A stretch of 64,000 nt of DNA from Bradyrhizobium diazoefficiens (GCF_016612535.1 NZ_JAENXS010000003.1:496001-560000), one strand, 5' to 3'; positions 35,200 through 44,508 are shown, numbered from the stretch's first letter. Notes: a model not told the origin generated them from the sequence alone. A program made the numbers and translations.

Positions 35200-35412
35200 T
35201 CATAGAGCACTAACGAGTAACTGAATTATATCATGCGCGTTTGAGAAGTTTTGACCGATGAGGATACCGAAGACCAGTACGAGCGCGATGATGAGTTTGC
35301 GCACTTTTCCATTCGTGTAGGTGATCTTCGTATCGACTCCGTCGACCTTCGTCTCAATCCGGTCGAGAGTCTTTTGGACACCATCGCGGTATGTTTGCTC
35401 TTCTAACGGCAT
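35200..35412 (-). CDS. Coiled coil plus membrane helix protein (XhlA-like)
   Basis: 70 residues from MPLEEQTYRDGVQKTLDRIE: a short coiled coil, then one hydrophobic helix (KLIIALVLVFGILIGQNFS). This layout is seen in XhlA-type lysis accessory proteins. The start at 35412 (T-ATG) is preferred to 35418. Sits between spike and tail genes. Confidence 0.5.
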   Translation of the reverse strand: MPLEEQTYRDGVQKTLDRIETKVDGVDTKITYTNGKVRKLIIALVLVFGILIGQNFSNAHDIIQLLVSAL

Positions 35413-35414
35413 AC

Positions 35415-36863
35415 TCATTGAATGAAAAATCCGGTGCTTCCCCCACCAGTGTCTTGGTGCTGGTTGGAACCAATATCGAGGTAGGCGAGCGCTCCTGTAT
35501 AACTTGCCGCTGTTTGTGTGAATGCACCACGGCCTGCTGCCTTTGCAGCCGCGAGGTTGATACGGAAGTCACCGTTTGCAGGATCAACCCATGGGGTCAC
35601 ATCGTTCGCATAGGTCACTGAACCGATAACTTCGGCAACGTCGGTGCCTGTGGTGATGTTGGTTTGACCGTTGGTGTTTACCTGCGTGCCTGCACCAAAG
35701 CCGTTGTTGATGAGTTGATAGAAACCGATACTGGGGTCCACTAGATTCAGCCCGTACCCGCCATTCTTTACAAAGTTGCAATTCTCGGCATAGACACTGG
35801 TAACACCACCGCCAGAGGCGACAAGGTATCCATCCAATGTGTTGTTATAGAAATCGCAGTTTACGAGTATTTCGATAGCGCCGTTACTCGTGCATTTTAA
35901 TCCCGCCCCGGTGTTGCTTTCTGAAATACAGTGGTAAAGAACCGCACCACGCGAAACCCAACCATGTGCGTTTGCACCGCCCGTATTGTCGTGGGATATG
36001 CAGCGCACAAAGACGGTTGCACCTGCGGTTGAGGCAAAGCCTGCAAGATTTGCCGTGTTGCTCTGGTTGCAGTCGTAAGCCTCACACTCAATCACGCGGC
36101 ACGCGGCACCGCCGCCTCCGCTCAAGTCCATGCCGTGTCCGCGACTATGTGCAAACACCAGTCTGCGGTATGTGGCAAAGGAGTTGCCTCCGACTGTGGT
36201 TGCAAAGAGGCTTGCCGAGCCGGTTGCGCCATTGTTCTGGAATATGAAATCTTCAATGTAGTTTTGCGCGACGTTGGAAATCGACAGCAATACATAGCTC
36301 GCGCCCAACGTTCCGCCGTCAATGGTAGCCTGGCCGCCATCTCCTGCCGTGGTCGTGTAGCCCTGCCATTTAATAGGCCCCGCTACGTTGTGGGTAATAG
36401 CCGCTGTGATGGAGTATGTCTGGTTGTTCTTAAAGTTGATGCGCGGACGGTTGTTACTACCATCTTGAAGGGTGGCAGTTGCAAACGCAAAAGGAAAGGC
36501 AACCGAACCACTTGGGCCAGCCCACGCACCACCCACGTTGATAGAGATACCTGTAGCTGCCGTGGTAGGCGCAGTGCCCGCCTTTAGGGTGCTACTTATT
36601 GTAATGTCAGTGGCGGAGACAGCAGTCACGCGACCAATGTACGTCGGCGTGGTGCTGCCGTCGGCAAACACATGTGCGAAGTCGCCTACCTTAACGGTAA
36701 GGGACGGGTTGCCACTAGTTGGCGTAAATTTGTTAGTGACCGTACTCCATGCACCGTTGGTGGCAGAGTAGACGGGAGTGGTAGACGGCTCGGTGTTGGC
36801 GTTGATGTGTCCACCATTCATGTTGCTGCCGCCCGAGACACAAAAGAATTCAGTGTAGGCCAT
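35415..36863 (-). CDS. Right-handed beta-helix protein, probable tailspike
   Basis: 482 residues. Repeating Asn/Gly/Cys-rich coils from about 180 to 390 (IEDFIFQNN, ECEAYDCNQSNTANLAG, HCISESNTGAGLKCTSNG, NCDFYNNTLDGYLVASGGG) are the mark of parallel beta-helix folds such as polysaccharide-binding or cleaving tailspikes. N-terminal 100 residues form a separate beta domain, maybe for attachment. No signal peptide. Confidence 0.7.
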   Translation of the reverse strand: MAYTEFFCVSGGSNMNGGHINANTEPSTTPVYSATNGAWSTVTNKFTPTSGNPSLTVKVGDFAHVFADGSTTPTYIGRVTAVSATDITISSTLKAGTAPTTAATGISINVGGAWAGPSGSVAFPFAFATATLQDGSNNRPRINFKNNQTYSITAAITHNVAGPIKWQGYTTTAGDGGQATIDGGTLGASYVLLSISNVAQNYIEDFIFQNNGATGSASLFATTVGGNSFATYRRLVFAHSRGHGMDLSGGGGAACRVIECEAYDCNQSNTANLAGFASTAGATVFVRCISHDNTGGANAHGWVSRGAVLYHCISESNTGAGLKCTSNGAIEILVNCDFYNNTLDGYLVASGGGVTSVYAENCNFVKNGGYGLNLVDPSIGFYQLINNGFGAGTQVNTNGQTNITTGTDVAEVIGSVTYANDVTPWVDPANGDFRINLAAAKAAGRGAFTQTAASYTGALAYLDIGSNQHQDTGGGSTGFFIQ

Positions 36864-36866
36864 ACA

Positions 36867-38759
36867 TCAGAAGCCGCCGCTAATGCTTAGCGTGTAATGC
36901 CACTTGTTGTTCACCGTGTCGTACATGAATGGGAAGTACTCGATCTTTCCGCCCCCAATAGTTCCGTTTGGTAACGAACCTGTTGCGCCAGCGACAAATT
37001 GAGCGTTCCACGCAAGCGTCTGTGCGTTGGTGCACTTCAACTTGAAGAGCAGTGACTGCCCGTTTGTTGGCGTTCCGGTGTCTGCGTTGATGGTGAGCGT
37101 GCCTGCTACCTGCGTGTTCAACTGATACAGCACATCGCAGTTGTCGGAATTTGGAGTGATTGAGGTCGCGTTGGTCGCCGTCGTTACGCGCTTGGTGATC
37201 CGCTTGTTGGTGAAGGTCATCACCGCCGAAGCGAGTGCGACCAGGAGCGCCGCGTAGGTGAAATAGTCGTTACCGCTATTGTCGAAGATGTTTCCGGCGA
37301 CTTGCAGGTTGCCGCCGATGGTCACGTTGCCCGTGATACTGGTGGTCGTACCGTTCCCGGAAACTACAAGCGATGTAGTCGTAGCTCCTCCACTGATCGT
37401 AAGACCTGTAGTGGTCGAGCCACCACCAATCGTTGAAGAGGCATACCCTGTAAGGCCGCCATTAAACTGTGTGAGCGTCGATGTTGCGTTCCCGCTCAAA
37501 GGGAATGGGTACCCAGATCCCCCGCCGGAACCGCACGCTACGCCTGTTGAATTGAGCTGCCCAGTAGCAAACGTGGCGCATCCATCCGACTTTCCCGTGA
37601 TGGTGAGATTCGATCCCGAGGGGATAGTGACGTTGCCCGAGCTGTCGATTGTGGTGGTCGCTGTGCCGCCAAAATAGGCTTTGGTGAATACTGAAAGGAA
37701 TGTTGACGACGCATTTGCGAACGACTGCAAGCCAGTCCAGGTGTTCGCGGTCGCTAGATTAATGCCCCAGTTACTTACCGATGCGCTGCCGTTGTAGGAA
37801 GTTCCTGACAATGTCGAGTCATGTGAGAGGGAATTCAGACTGCCTCCAAGAGCGACGCCCGAGATCGTTGAATTTTGAAGTGCCGTATTGGGAAGATTGA
37901 GCGAGGAAGAGGCGACGGTGTAGAGCTTGCTCGCCCCGTCTGTGAGAACAATCTGGCTCGCCGAAAAAGGAGATGTCGTTGCGAGACCACCCCAACTCAC
38001 TGTGTTTGCGGAAAAGAGAATAGGCCACGTGGCAGAGATGGTTGCTTGCTTATTATTGAAGGTCGTCCAGTCTGCGGCAGTGAGACATCCGAAAATCGAT
38101 CCGCTGGCAGTTGCACATGAAACAGATCCACCGCTTCCGACCTGCGTAAAACTGCCGGAAAGCCCAGAACCGGCCGTGAGTGTTGAGGTTGCGACTCCAT
38201 ACGCGTAACCCCCGAGAGACGTTGAGTAGACAAGCAGGTTGCTGTTTGAGAGCGGCGTCGAAGTGGAGAGGCCAGTACCACCGCCAGCAGAAGAAATCGT
38301 GACGGGAGAAGACCCGATGATAGTGAACGATGAGCACGACGTGTTCCCCGAGCACGACGCTGTCGTGGTTGCGACTTTGCCGAGTAGAGCGGGTGTAGCT
38401 CCGTTCGATGTCCAGTACGCAAGGTAGCCGGGGCTTTCTGCTGTGGACGTGGAGACATTTCCTGAACCACCACTACCACCACCTGTCCCAATTCCTGTCC
38501 AGGCTCCGCCAGCGTTCTTAAATTCTATAGATCCGCCGTTGTCGCGGAAGCCGTACCCACTCGATCCGGAAAGAACGTTGAAGTTTATGTAGTGATTGGT
38601 TCCTTGAAGGAGAATGTCCCAACCACCTGGGTTGTTCGGTTGGATGTAGCTTGTCCCGCTAAAATTCACCCAGTCGATATTTGTTCGCGCAGCGGAAGCA
38701 ACGACTGGAAACATGAGCGCGATACCGAGAGCACTGCATGTGAGGAGGCGCTTGATCAT
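36867..38759 (-). CDS. Large exported Ser/Thr/Gly-rich repeat protein (fibre)
   Basis: 630 residues from MIKRLLTCSALGIALMFPVV: signal peptide cut after ASA. The body has many repeats of the ATSTL / ASSTF / TATTTI kind (LSGNATSTLTQFNGG, GGTATTTIDSSGNVTI), Gly hinges and a C-terminal region with paired Cys. A hydrophobic stretch (YAALLVALASAVMTF) lies near 525. I associate such repeats with Patescibacteria surface proteins. Start is T-ATG with AAGGA close before it, 4 bases after the previous stop. Confidence 0.6.
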   Translation of the reverse strand: MIKRLLTCSALGIALMFPVVASAARTNIDWVNFSGTSYIQPNNPGGWDILLQGTNHYINFNVLSGSSGYGFRDNGGSIEFKNAGGAWTGIGTGGGSGGSGNVSTSTAESPGYLAYWTSNGATPALLGKVATTTASCSGNTSCSSFTIIGSSPVTISSAGGGTGLSTSTPLSNSNLLVYSTSLGGYAYGVATSTLTAGSGLSGSFTQVGSGGSVSCATASGSIFGCLTAADWTTFNNKQATISATWPILFSANTVSWGGLATTSPFSASQIVLTDGASKLYTVASSSLNLPNTALQNSTISGVALGGSLNSLSHDSTLSGTSYNGSASVSNWGINLATANTWTGLQSFANASSTFLSVFTKAYFGGTATTTIDSSGNVTIPSGSNLTITGKSDGCATFATGQLNSTGVACGSGGGSGYPFPLSGNATSTLTQFNGGLTGYASSTIGGGSTTTGLTISGGATTTSLVVSGNGTTTSITGNVTIGGNLQVAGNIFDNSGNDYFTYAALLVALASAVMTFTNKRITKRVTTATNATSITPNSDNCDVLYQLNTQVAGTLTINADTGTPTNGQSLLFKLKCTNAQTLAWNAQFVAGATGSLPNGTIGGGKIEYFPFMYDTVNNKWHYTLSISGGF

Positions 38760-38763
38760 ATCC

Positions 38764-39618
38764 TTACATCGGCCACGCTTCCCCGAGCGCGTCGTATTTG
38801 TTCCTGAGTGAGTCAAGGAGCCGGGCGTAGTTCTCTTTATCAGTCTGTACCGATGCCCGTTCCTTCAAAAAATCATCGTTAATTGTCGAATTTGCAGCAA
38901 TTGCAGCGTTGAGATCGGAAAGTGCCTTCGTTGCATCGGCGACTGTCGAATTCTTGGCGGCAATATCGATGTCGAGTTGGGTGGATTGCGCCTGCTTCGT
39001 ATAAATCTCGTCCGTAAGCGCGTCACTTTGTGCTTGCAGGTCACTGAGAGTCATTTTCCGTTCATCGAGTGTTGTATTCGTTTCCGCGAGTTGCGCGCTC
39101 AAGCTATCGCGTTGGGTGGTAAGGCCCGCGATCTGTGTATTTAGGTCGGCAACCTGCTGCTGAAGTCTCGCGACTTGCTGCGCGATAGGGTCGATCTGCT
39201 TCTCGAGATCGGTAGCCTGGCGTATGAGTGAATCAACTCTTGTCTGGGCGTCCTGTAGCGCCTGTGCCTGCGAATCCTGCGCCGCTTGCACAGCAGCTTC
39301 GCCGTCAGCTTTCGCTTTATTGACGGCTGTAAGCGCCGTTTGGAGATCGGCCTGTGCGGCACCAACTCTCATCTGTAAGTCGGCGAGTTCGCCGGTACAA
39401 CTTGCCTTTGCCACGGTAGCGGCATCAAGCTCAGCTTGCGTCTGTGTGAGTTTGGTCTGGGTATCGGCTACCTGCGTTGTTAGAGTATCAAGGATCGTCT
39501 GTTCGTGTTCCTGATTTAACCTGATCAGATTCAACGCATCATTGCCGTCGTTGACCTGCTTATTTACCGCCGCGAGCTGACTTTGTATCGCCGCGATCTG
39601 TTCTTGTGTAGCAGGCAT
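38764..39618 (-). CDS. Long coiled-coil protein
   Basis: 284 residues that are almost all heptad-patterned (QVARLQQQVADLNTQIAGL, KMTLSDLQAQSDALTDEI) with one Cys near 73. No signal peptide. Length would give a rod of about 35-40 nm. It lies between two signal-peptided fibre-like proteins and may form a fibre shaft or an assembly chaperone. Confidence 0.6.
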   Translation of the reverse strand: MPATQEQIAAIQSQLAAVNKQVNDGNDALNLIRLNQEHEQTILDTLTTQVADTQTKLTQTQAELDAATVAKASCTGELADLQMRVGAAQADLQTALTAVNKAKADGEAAVQAAQDSQAQALQDAQTRVDSLIRQATDLEKQIDPIAQQVARLQQQVADLNTQIAGLTTQRDSLSAQLAETNTTLDERKMTLSDLQAQSDALTDEIYTKQAQSTQLDIDIAAKNSTVADATKALSDLNAAIAANSTINDDFLKERASVQTDKENYARLLDSLRNKYDALGEAWPM

Positions 39619-39622
39619 AGAA

Positions 39623-40333
39623 TTACTTGATTATCTGCCAAATAGTGGCCTCACAGACGTATAGGTGCTTGTCTGTCGCGTTGTAGAAGATGGCTCCGTC
39701 GATTACAGCGTTGCAGGTTGTGGTCGATACGCTGTATGCGCGCAGTGTTCCTGATGCGACATCAAGAGCAACAGCTGGCGAGCTAGTGCCTAATCCAAAT
39801 TTGCCCATAAACCATCCTGCCCCCGTCGATTGGTTCGCATTAAATGAGTACGCGGTATTAGAGGCTGGCAAGCCAGATACGTATGTCGGGGTCGTCGTGG
39901 ATGTGAACGTGTAGTACGCATTTGGCGCGCCGCTCGTCGACGTCGCTGCGAAGTACTGCAAAAACGCTTGTGGTGTTGAGGTCGAGAAGTAGACGCGATA
40001 TCCCGTTGCTCCCTGCACAGCGCCCCACGTAAGCTGAAGTGCAGAACTGCCGATTGTAGTTGTGCCGAGCTGATTGCCGCCGATTGTTTCACCCTGGCCG
40101 TCAAGTGCAGTTACTTCGAAATAGAGTGTTCCACCTGCGGTGATTGAACCGGAACCCGGTGCTGTCGGAAGCGAAAGGACCGGGGCGGGGAGGTTTACGT
40201 AGAGTTGACTATTTGGAAAAAGGTTCGACACCAGTGGCGTTGCAGTGCGAGCGGCAAAAGCGAGAACAGGGATCGCCACGACTGCTGCGATGCCGACTGC
40301 GAATCCTTGGATGTGCTGTCGGGTTATTTGCAT
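39623..40333 (-). CDS. Exported protein with fibronectin-like and fibre-tip motifs
   Basis: 236 residues: Sec signal peptide (GFAVGIAAVVAIPVLAFAA, about 10-28). Residues about 70-110 (LYFEVTALDGQGETIGG, TGYRVYFSTSTPQ) look like a fibronectin-type fold; KFGLGTSSPAVALDVASGTL (about 178-197) is the link motif seen in many phage fibre and CPR surface proteins; the end (NATDKHLYVCEATIWQ) is a small tip domain. Confidence 0.55.
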   Translation of the reverse strand: MQITRQHIQGFAVGIAAVVAIPVLAFAARTATPLVSNLFPNSQLYVNLPAPVLSLPTAPGSGSITAGGTLYFEVTALDGQGETIGGNQLGTTTIGSSALQLTWGAVQGATGYRVYFSTSTPQAFLQYFAATSTSGAPNAYYTFTSTTTPTYVSGLPASNTAYSFNANQSTGAGWFMGKFGLGTSSPAVALDVASGTLRAYSVSTTTCNAVIDGAIFYNATDKHLYVCEATIWQIIK

Positions 40334-40334
40334 A

Positions 40335-40730
40335 CTACGTGTTGGCTACGCCCTTAAACTTCACGTTCACAGATCCTGCAGAGTAGTTCGAAACAACTGC
40401 ACCGACCCATTTGAATGCGTTTGTATTCAACTCGAGATTTCTAACTGAGGTAACAGTAGTCGAAATGATCCCGGTTCCGCCAGCGATCGACGAGCCGTCG
40501 ATCTGGTCAACAACCTGGACGTAGCTCCACGGATTCGTTGCAGAAGCTGCATTAGCGAAGTTGGGAGCCGTGTCCGCATTCGAAACGACGAATTGGATCG
40601 TGCCAGAGAATGCCGACTGAGCGACCTCGATCTCAACGTTTCGAAAACTCTCCATGTTGACTGGCGTACAAGCGCCGTTTGCTGCCTGTGCGCTGAACGC
40701 TATTGTTTGACCTGTGTATTCCCTTGACAT
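40335..40730 (-). CDS. Phage structural protein, unknown
   Basis: 131 residues, all beta (SGTIQFVVSNADTAPNF, SVNVKFKGVANT). No signal peptide. Starts T-ATG after a stretch of about 85 bases. Similar in style to small virion proteins that coat the head or tail; no family named. Confidence 0.45.
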   Translation of the reverse strand: MSREYTGQTIAFSAQAANGACTPVNMESFRNVEIEVAQSAFSGTIQFVVSNADTAPNFANAASATNPWSYVQVVDQIDGSSIAGGTGIISTTVTSVRNLELNTNAFKWVGAVVSNYSAGSVNVKFKGVANT

Positions 40731-40814
40731 ATCTCGTTGTGTTGAAGTTTGTAATTGATTCCCCCTGTCCGGCTCGCGGGTCGATTCGTGAGCCGGGAGA
40801 GAGAACCAAGAAAC

Positions 40815-41744
40815 CTAGAAGGTGCTCGCAGCTCCGGCGGTGACACCTGCAGCTGCTGAGTATTTGTTGTTTGCAACAAAACCTGCAGCGGCAACAACAG
40901 GAGCAGTACCTGAAGGTACGTTGATGTTGTTACTCGAGATGAACGGAGTGCTTGCTGCCGCAACGGCGATGGCCTTCGTGCCTGTTGCGATGACGAAGTT
41001 GTTGTTGAATATTAAGCCACGCAAGACAGTTGCTGTGTTCAAGATGGATTGAGTCATCTTGCCCGCGAAGTAATTGTTCTGAATGACGATATCGACAGCG
41101 CCTTCGTACTGGACTTGTGCAGTCGTTGTCGTACCTGAGTTGGTTGCCGTGCCGAGGAAGCGGCACTGGTTGACTACCAAGCGGTCAGACGTAGCTGCGG
41201 TCAAGATGCCGAGCGCAGCACCGATTGTGGCGGTGTTGGTCGTAAAGACGCAGTTTTGGAACTTCACGTCGCTTGCAGTGACGTTGACCATAGCGGTCTG
41301 GTTGTCGATGCCGCAAACGAAGTTTACGTTTTCGATCCACACGTTTGCTGCAGTGACGTCGAAGCTTGCTCCGACAGCAGTCGTGAAGGTGAAGGTCGGC
41401 ACGAGAGTACCAGAGCCAAGACCAACGACGCGAACGCCTGCGACCGTGACACCCGATCCCGCCGCGGCAGTGATCGTTTCTGTGTGGCCTGGCGCGAGGA
41501 CGATTGTGTCACCGCGACTGGCTACACAGGATGCCAAGGCGAGTTTCAGTGTGGTGTAGAGCATCGGCGTACCATCTGGGTACGAAACGCTTGCGTACGA
41601 AGCTTTAATCTCGCTCTCGTTCGTAATGCCCGATTTCGCGACCAAGAAGATGCGCCCCGTCATCGGGTTATTGAACGTCACGTTACCCAAGAGGTTTTGG
41701 AAGAGCGCTTCTCCATGAGGGCTCTGTTGTGGTGTTGGATACAT
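40815..41744 (-). CDS. Beta-helix virion protein next to the capsid gene
   Basis: 309 residues. SRGDTIVLAPGHTETITAAA (about 74-93) opens a parallel beta-helix with ladders such as FDVTAANVWIENVNFV, VKFQNCVFTTN and IVIQNNYFAGK. In several phages such proteins lie next to the capsid gene and coat the head or bind glycans. No signal peptide. Confidence 0.6.
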   Translation of the reverse strand: MYPTPQQSPHGEALFQNLLGNVTFNNPMTGRIFLVAKSGITNESEIKASYASVSYPDGTPMLYTTLKLALASCVASRGDTIVLAPGHTETITAAAGSGVTVAGVRVVGLGSGTLVPTFTFTTAVGASFDVTAANVWIENVNFVCGIDNQTAMVNVTASDVKFQNCVFTTNTATIGAALGILTAATSDRLVVNQCRFLGTATNSGTTTTAQVQYEGAVDIVIQNNYFAGKMTQSILNTATVLRGLIFNNNFVIATGTKAIAVAAASTPFISSNNINVPSGTAPVVAAAGFVANNKYSAAAGVTAGAASTF

Positions 41745-41795
41745 AGATGTGAGGTTTATGGGGGCCAGCCCGCGCCAGCCCCCACATTAATAATG

Positions 41796-42842
41796 TTAGG
41801 AAACGGGGCAGGATGCGAGCAAGCCGCGAGGTGTTACAACGCCAATGCCGTAGGACTGGCGGACGTTGTAGTACCAAATGTCCTTGTGGACATCGATGCC
41901 GTTACCCACGGTCGACGGAGTGAGGTTCACACCTTCGAAGTTGATGAAGTAGCCCTGCCAGCCGAGCAAGCCGGCGTTCGCCGCCACGACGAACCACCAG
42001 TTTTTCTTGGTCGAATCCGGTGCACCGAAAGCGGTGGTCGCGAGATTCTGCAAGATGACGTGGCGGTACTCGTTCTGGTGCGTGTTCTGAACGCCAGAGT
42101 TCGTCTGCGTGTTATCAGACATAGAGCGGATAAGCTGACGTACTGCGTTCACGACTGTTGCATTAGGACCAGTGACGATTGTGTTGAACTGCATCACGCG
42201 CTTTTCGCCGAAGTTGTTCATGATCTCCGTGGTCATCATTGTCTGCGCGAGCTCCAATGCTCCTTTGGAGAACAAAGGATCGCCGGAGAGACGAGAGCTG
42301 TAGGTGCTCGAGGAGAACTTGAGCGGGTTCGTCGCATATGCGAGCGGGTTGCCGGTTCCCGTGGTCACGTCGACCGTGTCGCCGTCACGATTGACGTACG
42401 AAGACGAGGTGCAGAACGTGAAGCGGTGGGTAAGGTCGAGCTCGACGCGCTGAGGGCAGTAGTTCGGCAGCGAAGTGATCGCCGTCATGACTTCTGTGCG
42501 CTTGTTGTAGTAGCGCATGTCCCAGGTGATTTCCGCTTCTTTGCCAATACGGTTCGCCTTGATGGACTTGAAGTACCCAATTCCAAACTTGGCCTTAGCC
42601 GCATCGACTCCTTGGTATTTCGCCGATGCGTAGGTGTCGATGTCGTACTCCTGTGCGACATAATATTCACCTTGGGCGCCACCCGGGTTTTCTGTGATAA
42701 AGAGCTGCTGAGCTTGCGGAACGATGAAACCACCAACCGCGATGAAGTGGCGGGTCGTGATGTCGGTCAATTCCTGGAACGTAGCAGTGTTGAGGAATGT
42801 CCCCTGGTTCTCTACGTTGAATGCTGGAATTACGTCGGTCAT
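41796..42842 (-). CDS. Major capsid protein (HK97-type, probable)
   Basis: 348 residues with N-terminal residues FNVENQGTFLNTATFQELTD, central IGKEAEITWDMRYYNKRTEV and a C-terminal domain ending in GVVTPRGLLASCPVS. Length, acidity and place (after scaffold-like and decoration-like genes) fit a capsid subunit. TACAAT stands directly before the ATG. Assigned mainly from gene order. Confidence 0.6.
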   Translation of the reverse strand: MTDVIPAFNVENQGTFLNTATFQELTDITTRHFIAVGGFIVPQAQQLFITENPGGAQGEYYVAQEYDIDTYASAKYQGVDAAKAKFGIGYFKSIKANRIGKEAEITWDMRYYNKRTEVMTAITSLPNYCPQRVELDLTHRFTFCTSSSYVNRDGDTVDVTTGTGNPLAYATNPLKFSSSTYSSRLSGDPLFSKGALELAQTMMTTEIMNNFGEKRVMQFNTIVTGPNATVVNAVRQLIRSMSDNTQTNSGVQNTHQNEYRHVILQNLATTAFGAPDSTKKNWWFVVAANAGLLGWQGYFINFEGVNLTPSTVGNGIDVHKDIWYYNVRQSYGIGVVTPRGLLASCPVS

Positions 42843-42881
42843 ATTGTAACTGTTAGATAGCTATTAAGAGCTGATAGACGA

Positions 42882-43385
42882 CTATGTACTGGACGGTCGA
42901 GCTTGACTCATTGACATGATCTTGAACAGACCTTTGCCAGTGCCGGTCGATGCGTCAGATGTCGTGGTCGTTGCTGAGATGAATCCAACACAGAGGAACA
43001 CGAGGCCTTGGGCAGTGAAGCCCGCACCTGCGGTGCTCGATCGCGTGTTGCAATCGATGAGAGAAGCATTGCCGCCCATCTTGAAGAATTCACCAACGTC
43101 GGTCGCGGCGAATGCCGTCGAACCACCGTTTGATACGTCGATTTCCCATACCTGGTCGAGTGCGCCCTGGTCGACGAGGATTGGACGGTTGGAAGCGTAA
43201 TCACCGTCGGTCGATTGGATAGTCTCCTGACAGACGCCGAAAACGCTCGGGTCTGTGGCGACGAGAGGCTTGATAAAGCCCGTTGCGGCGTCGAATGTTA
43301 CAAAAGAGCCGACAGGAAAGGCAGTGGACGCCTTCTTGGGAGCTTTGGTGAGGTTCGACTGACCGCTTTTGCGGATTGCTGACAT
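42882..43385 (-). CDS. Head decoration-like protein
   Basis: 167 residues from MSAIRKSGQSNLTKAPKKAS. Basic N-terminus, then a beta-rich body (VGSFVTFDAATGFIKPLVAT) typical of small head-coating proteins encoded just before the capsid gene. The longer upstream frame is rejected because it runs through a terminator hairpin. T-ATG start. Confidence 0.6.
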   Translation of the reverse strand: MSAIRKSGQSNLTKAPKKASTAFPVGSFVTFDAATGFIKPLVATDPSVFGVCQETIQSTDGDYASNRPILVDQGALDQVWEIDVSNGGSTAFAATDVGEFFKMGGNASLIDCNTRSSTAGAGFTAQGLVFLCVGFISATTTTSDASTGTGKGLFKIMSMSQARPSST

Positions 43386-43410
43386 ATATTTGGTAAGATT
43401 AAAACTTTTT

Positions 43411-43440
43411 AAAACAAAAAGACGCGCCTTGCGGCGTGTC
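43411..43440 (-). terminator. Terminator or attenuator in the leader of the decoration gene
   Basis: GACGCGCC / GGCGTGTC with a 4-base loop; on the minus strand followed by TTTTTGTTTT. One pair is imperfect on that strand. It lies only 26 bases before the next gene start. Confidence 0.55.
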
Positions 43441-43611
43441 TTCTCCCGATTTGTCGCGCAGGTGGGCTTCTGCGATGTTGAAGACTTGATAGCTATCCTC
43501 TTGCGAGGCTCGCGCGGCGCTATCGTGCCATGCGACTGATTTTTGAGAACTGTACCGTCAGTATGAGGCACATTTCACGCAATCCTAATCGAGCACCTGT
43601 GGAAAACTAGA

Positions 43612-43630
43612 GAGCCCCGGCGAGGGGCTC
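43612..43630 (-). terminator. Hairpin after the 284-residue late gene
   Basis: Perfect GAGCCCC / GGGGCTC stem, then TCTAGTTTTCC on the minus strand. Confidence 0.6.
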
Positions 43631-43653
43631 AATAGCTTTACCGCGGAAGATTG

Positions 43654-44508
43654 CTATGCGTTCAAGAACGCATCCAACTTGCCCATTGTAACATCGATGA
43701 CATCGCCAACGCCGAAGGCTTTGGCCTGGGCGCGAGACATGCTCTCCTCGATGCTTTTCTCCGTTCCAAGTTGTAGTGACTGGAACGACTGCATGATGGA
43801 ATTGACGATGTAGCGCACGTCGATCGCCGACATGTTCTTATCGGCGAAGAGTGCTTCGAGATCAGCCTTGGCAGCTTGGAGGCTCTGCGCGGCTGTCGCA
43901 GTGTCCCCAAGCTCCGCATTGGCCTTGGCGATGATCGCAAGGACAGCGCGGGCGGCCTCTGCATAGTCGACCTGGGTGTGAGGTTCCGGGTAAGCGCAAT
44001 GCGCAAGCACCTGGGAAAGCCCCGTAAGGCCTGAGACCACGTATTGGAATGCCAGCGGGACGTCTGTTGTGATATTGAGATCTGCGTCCAAGAAGCGCTT
44101 GATTGTAGCGAGTTCGAGGGCGTCCATGTTGAACGAGACACCATCCTCGGGAATGAGCATGGTTGTCATGTCCTCGAGGATACCTTGGGCGACCGGCTGA
44201 ACCTTGTCGGTCTGCTGTTTGGCGAGATCAGGTGCGGCCGGACCTGCTTCTGGCGTGGTCTTTGGTGCTGGTGCTGGTGCTGGTTCTGCGGGAACGTTCG
44301 TTGCTGCGGCGCCTGCTGCCGCTTGGGCGTCTGTTGCTGCCTGATCAGGCTTTGCTTCCGGCGCTACCGGTTCCACGACTTCAATGGTGCCATCGGCGAT
44401 GAGGCCTTCGATAGCATCTGCTTCTGCAAGCTCAGCAGACGAAAATATTTCACCGGCTTTGTGATCGCCCCAATCCTTGAGCACTTTGTATGCTGTTTCA
44501 TTGTCCAT
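43654..44508 (-). CDS. Phage head-region protein, unknown
   Basis: 284 residues. An acidic helical N-terminus, an Ala/Pro linker (about 48-90) and a helical C-terminal half ending MGKLDAFLNA. The plan recalls scaffolding or internal head proteins, but no motif decides. Followed by a hairpin terminator. Confidence 0.45.
   Translation of the reverse strand: MDNETAYKVLKDWGDHKAGEIFSSAELAEADAIEGLIADGTIEVVEPVAPEAKPDQAATDAQAAAGAAATNVPAEPAPAPAPKTTPEAGPAAPDLAKQQTDKVQPVAQGILEDMTTMLIPEDGVSFNMDALELATIKRFLDADLNITTDVPLAFQYVVSGLTGLSQVLAHCAYPEPHTQVDYAEAARAVLAIIAKANAELGDTATAAQSLQAAKADLEALFADKNMSAIDVRYIVNSIMQSFQSLQLGTEKSIEESMSRAQAKAFGVGDVIDVTMGKLDAFLNA

Noticed and set aside
41256..42860. 534-residue plus frame opposite the capsid gene
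   Set aside because: Shadow frame; the capsid and beta-helix genes on the minus strand have order, motifs and starts that fit.
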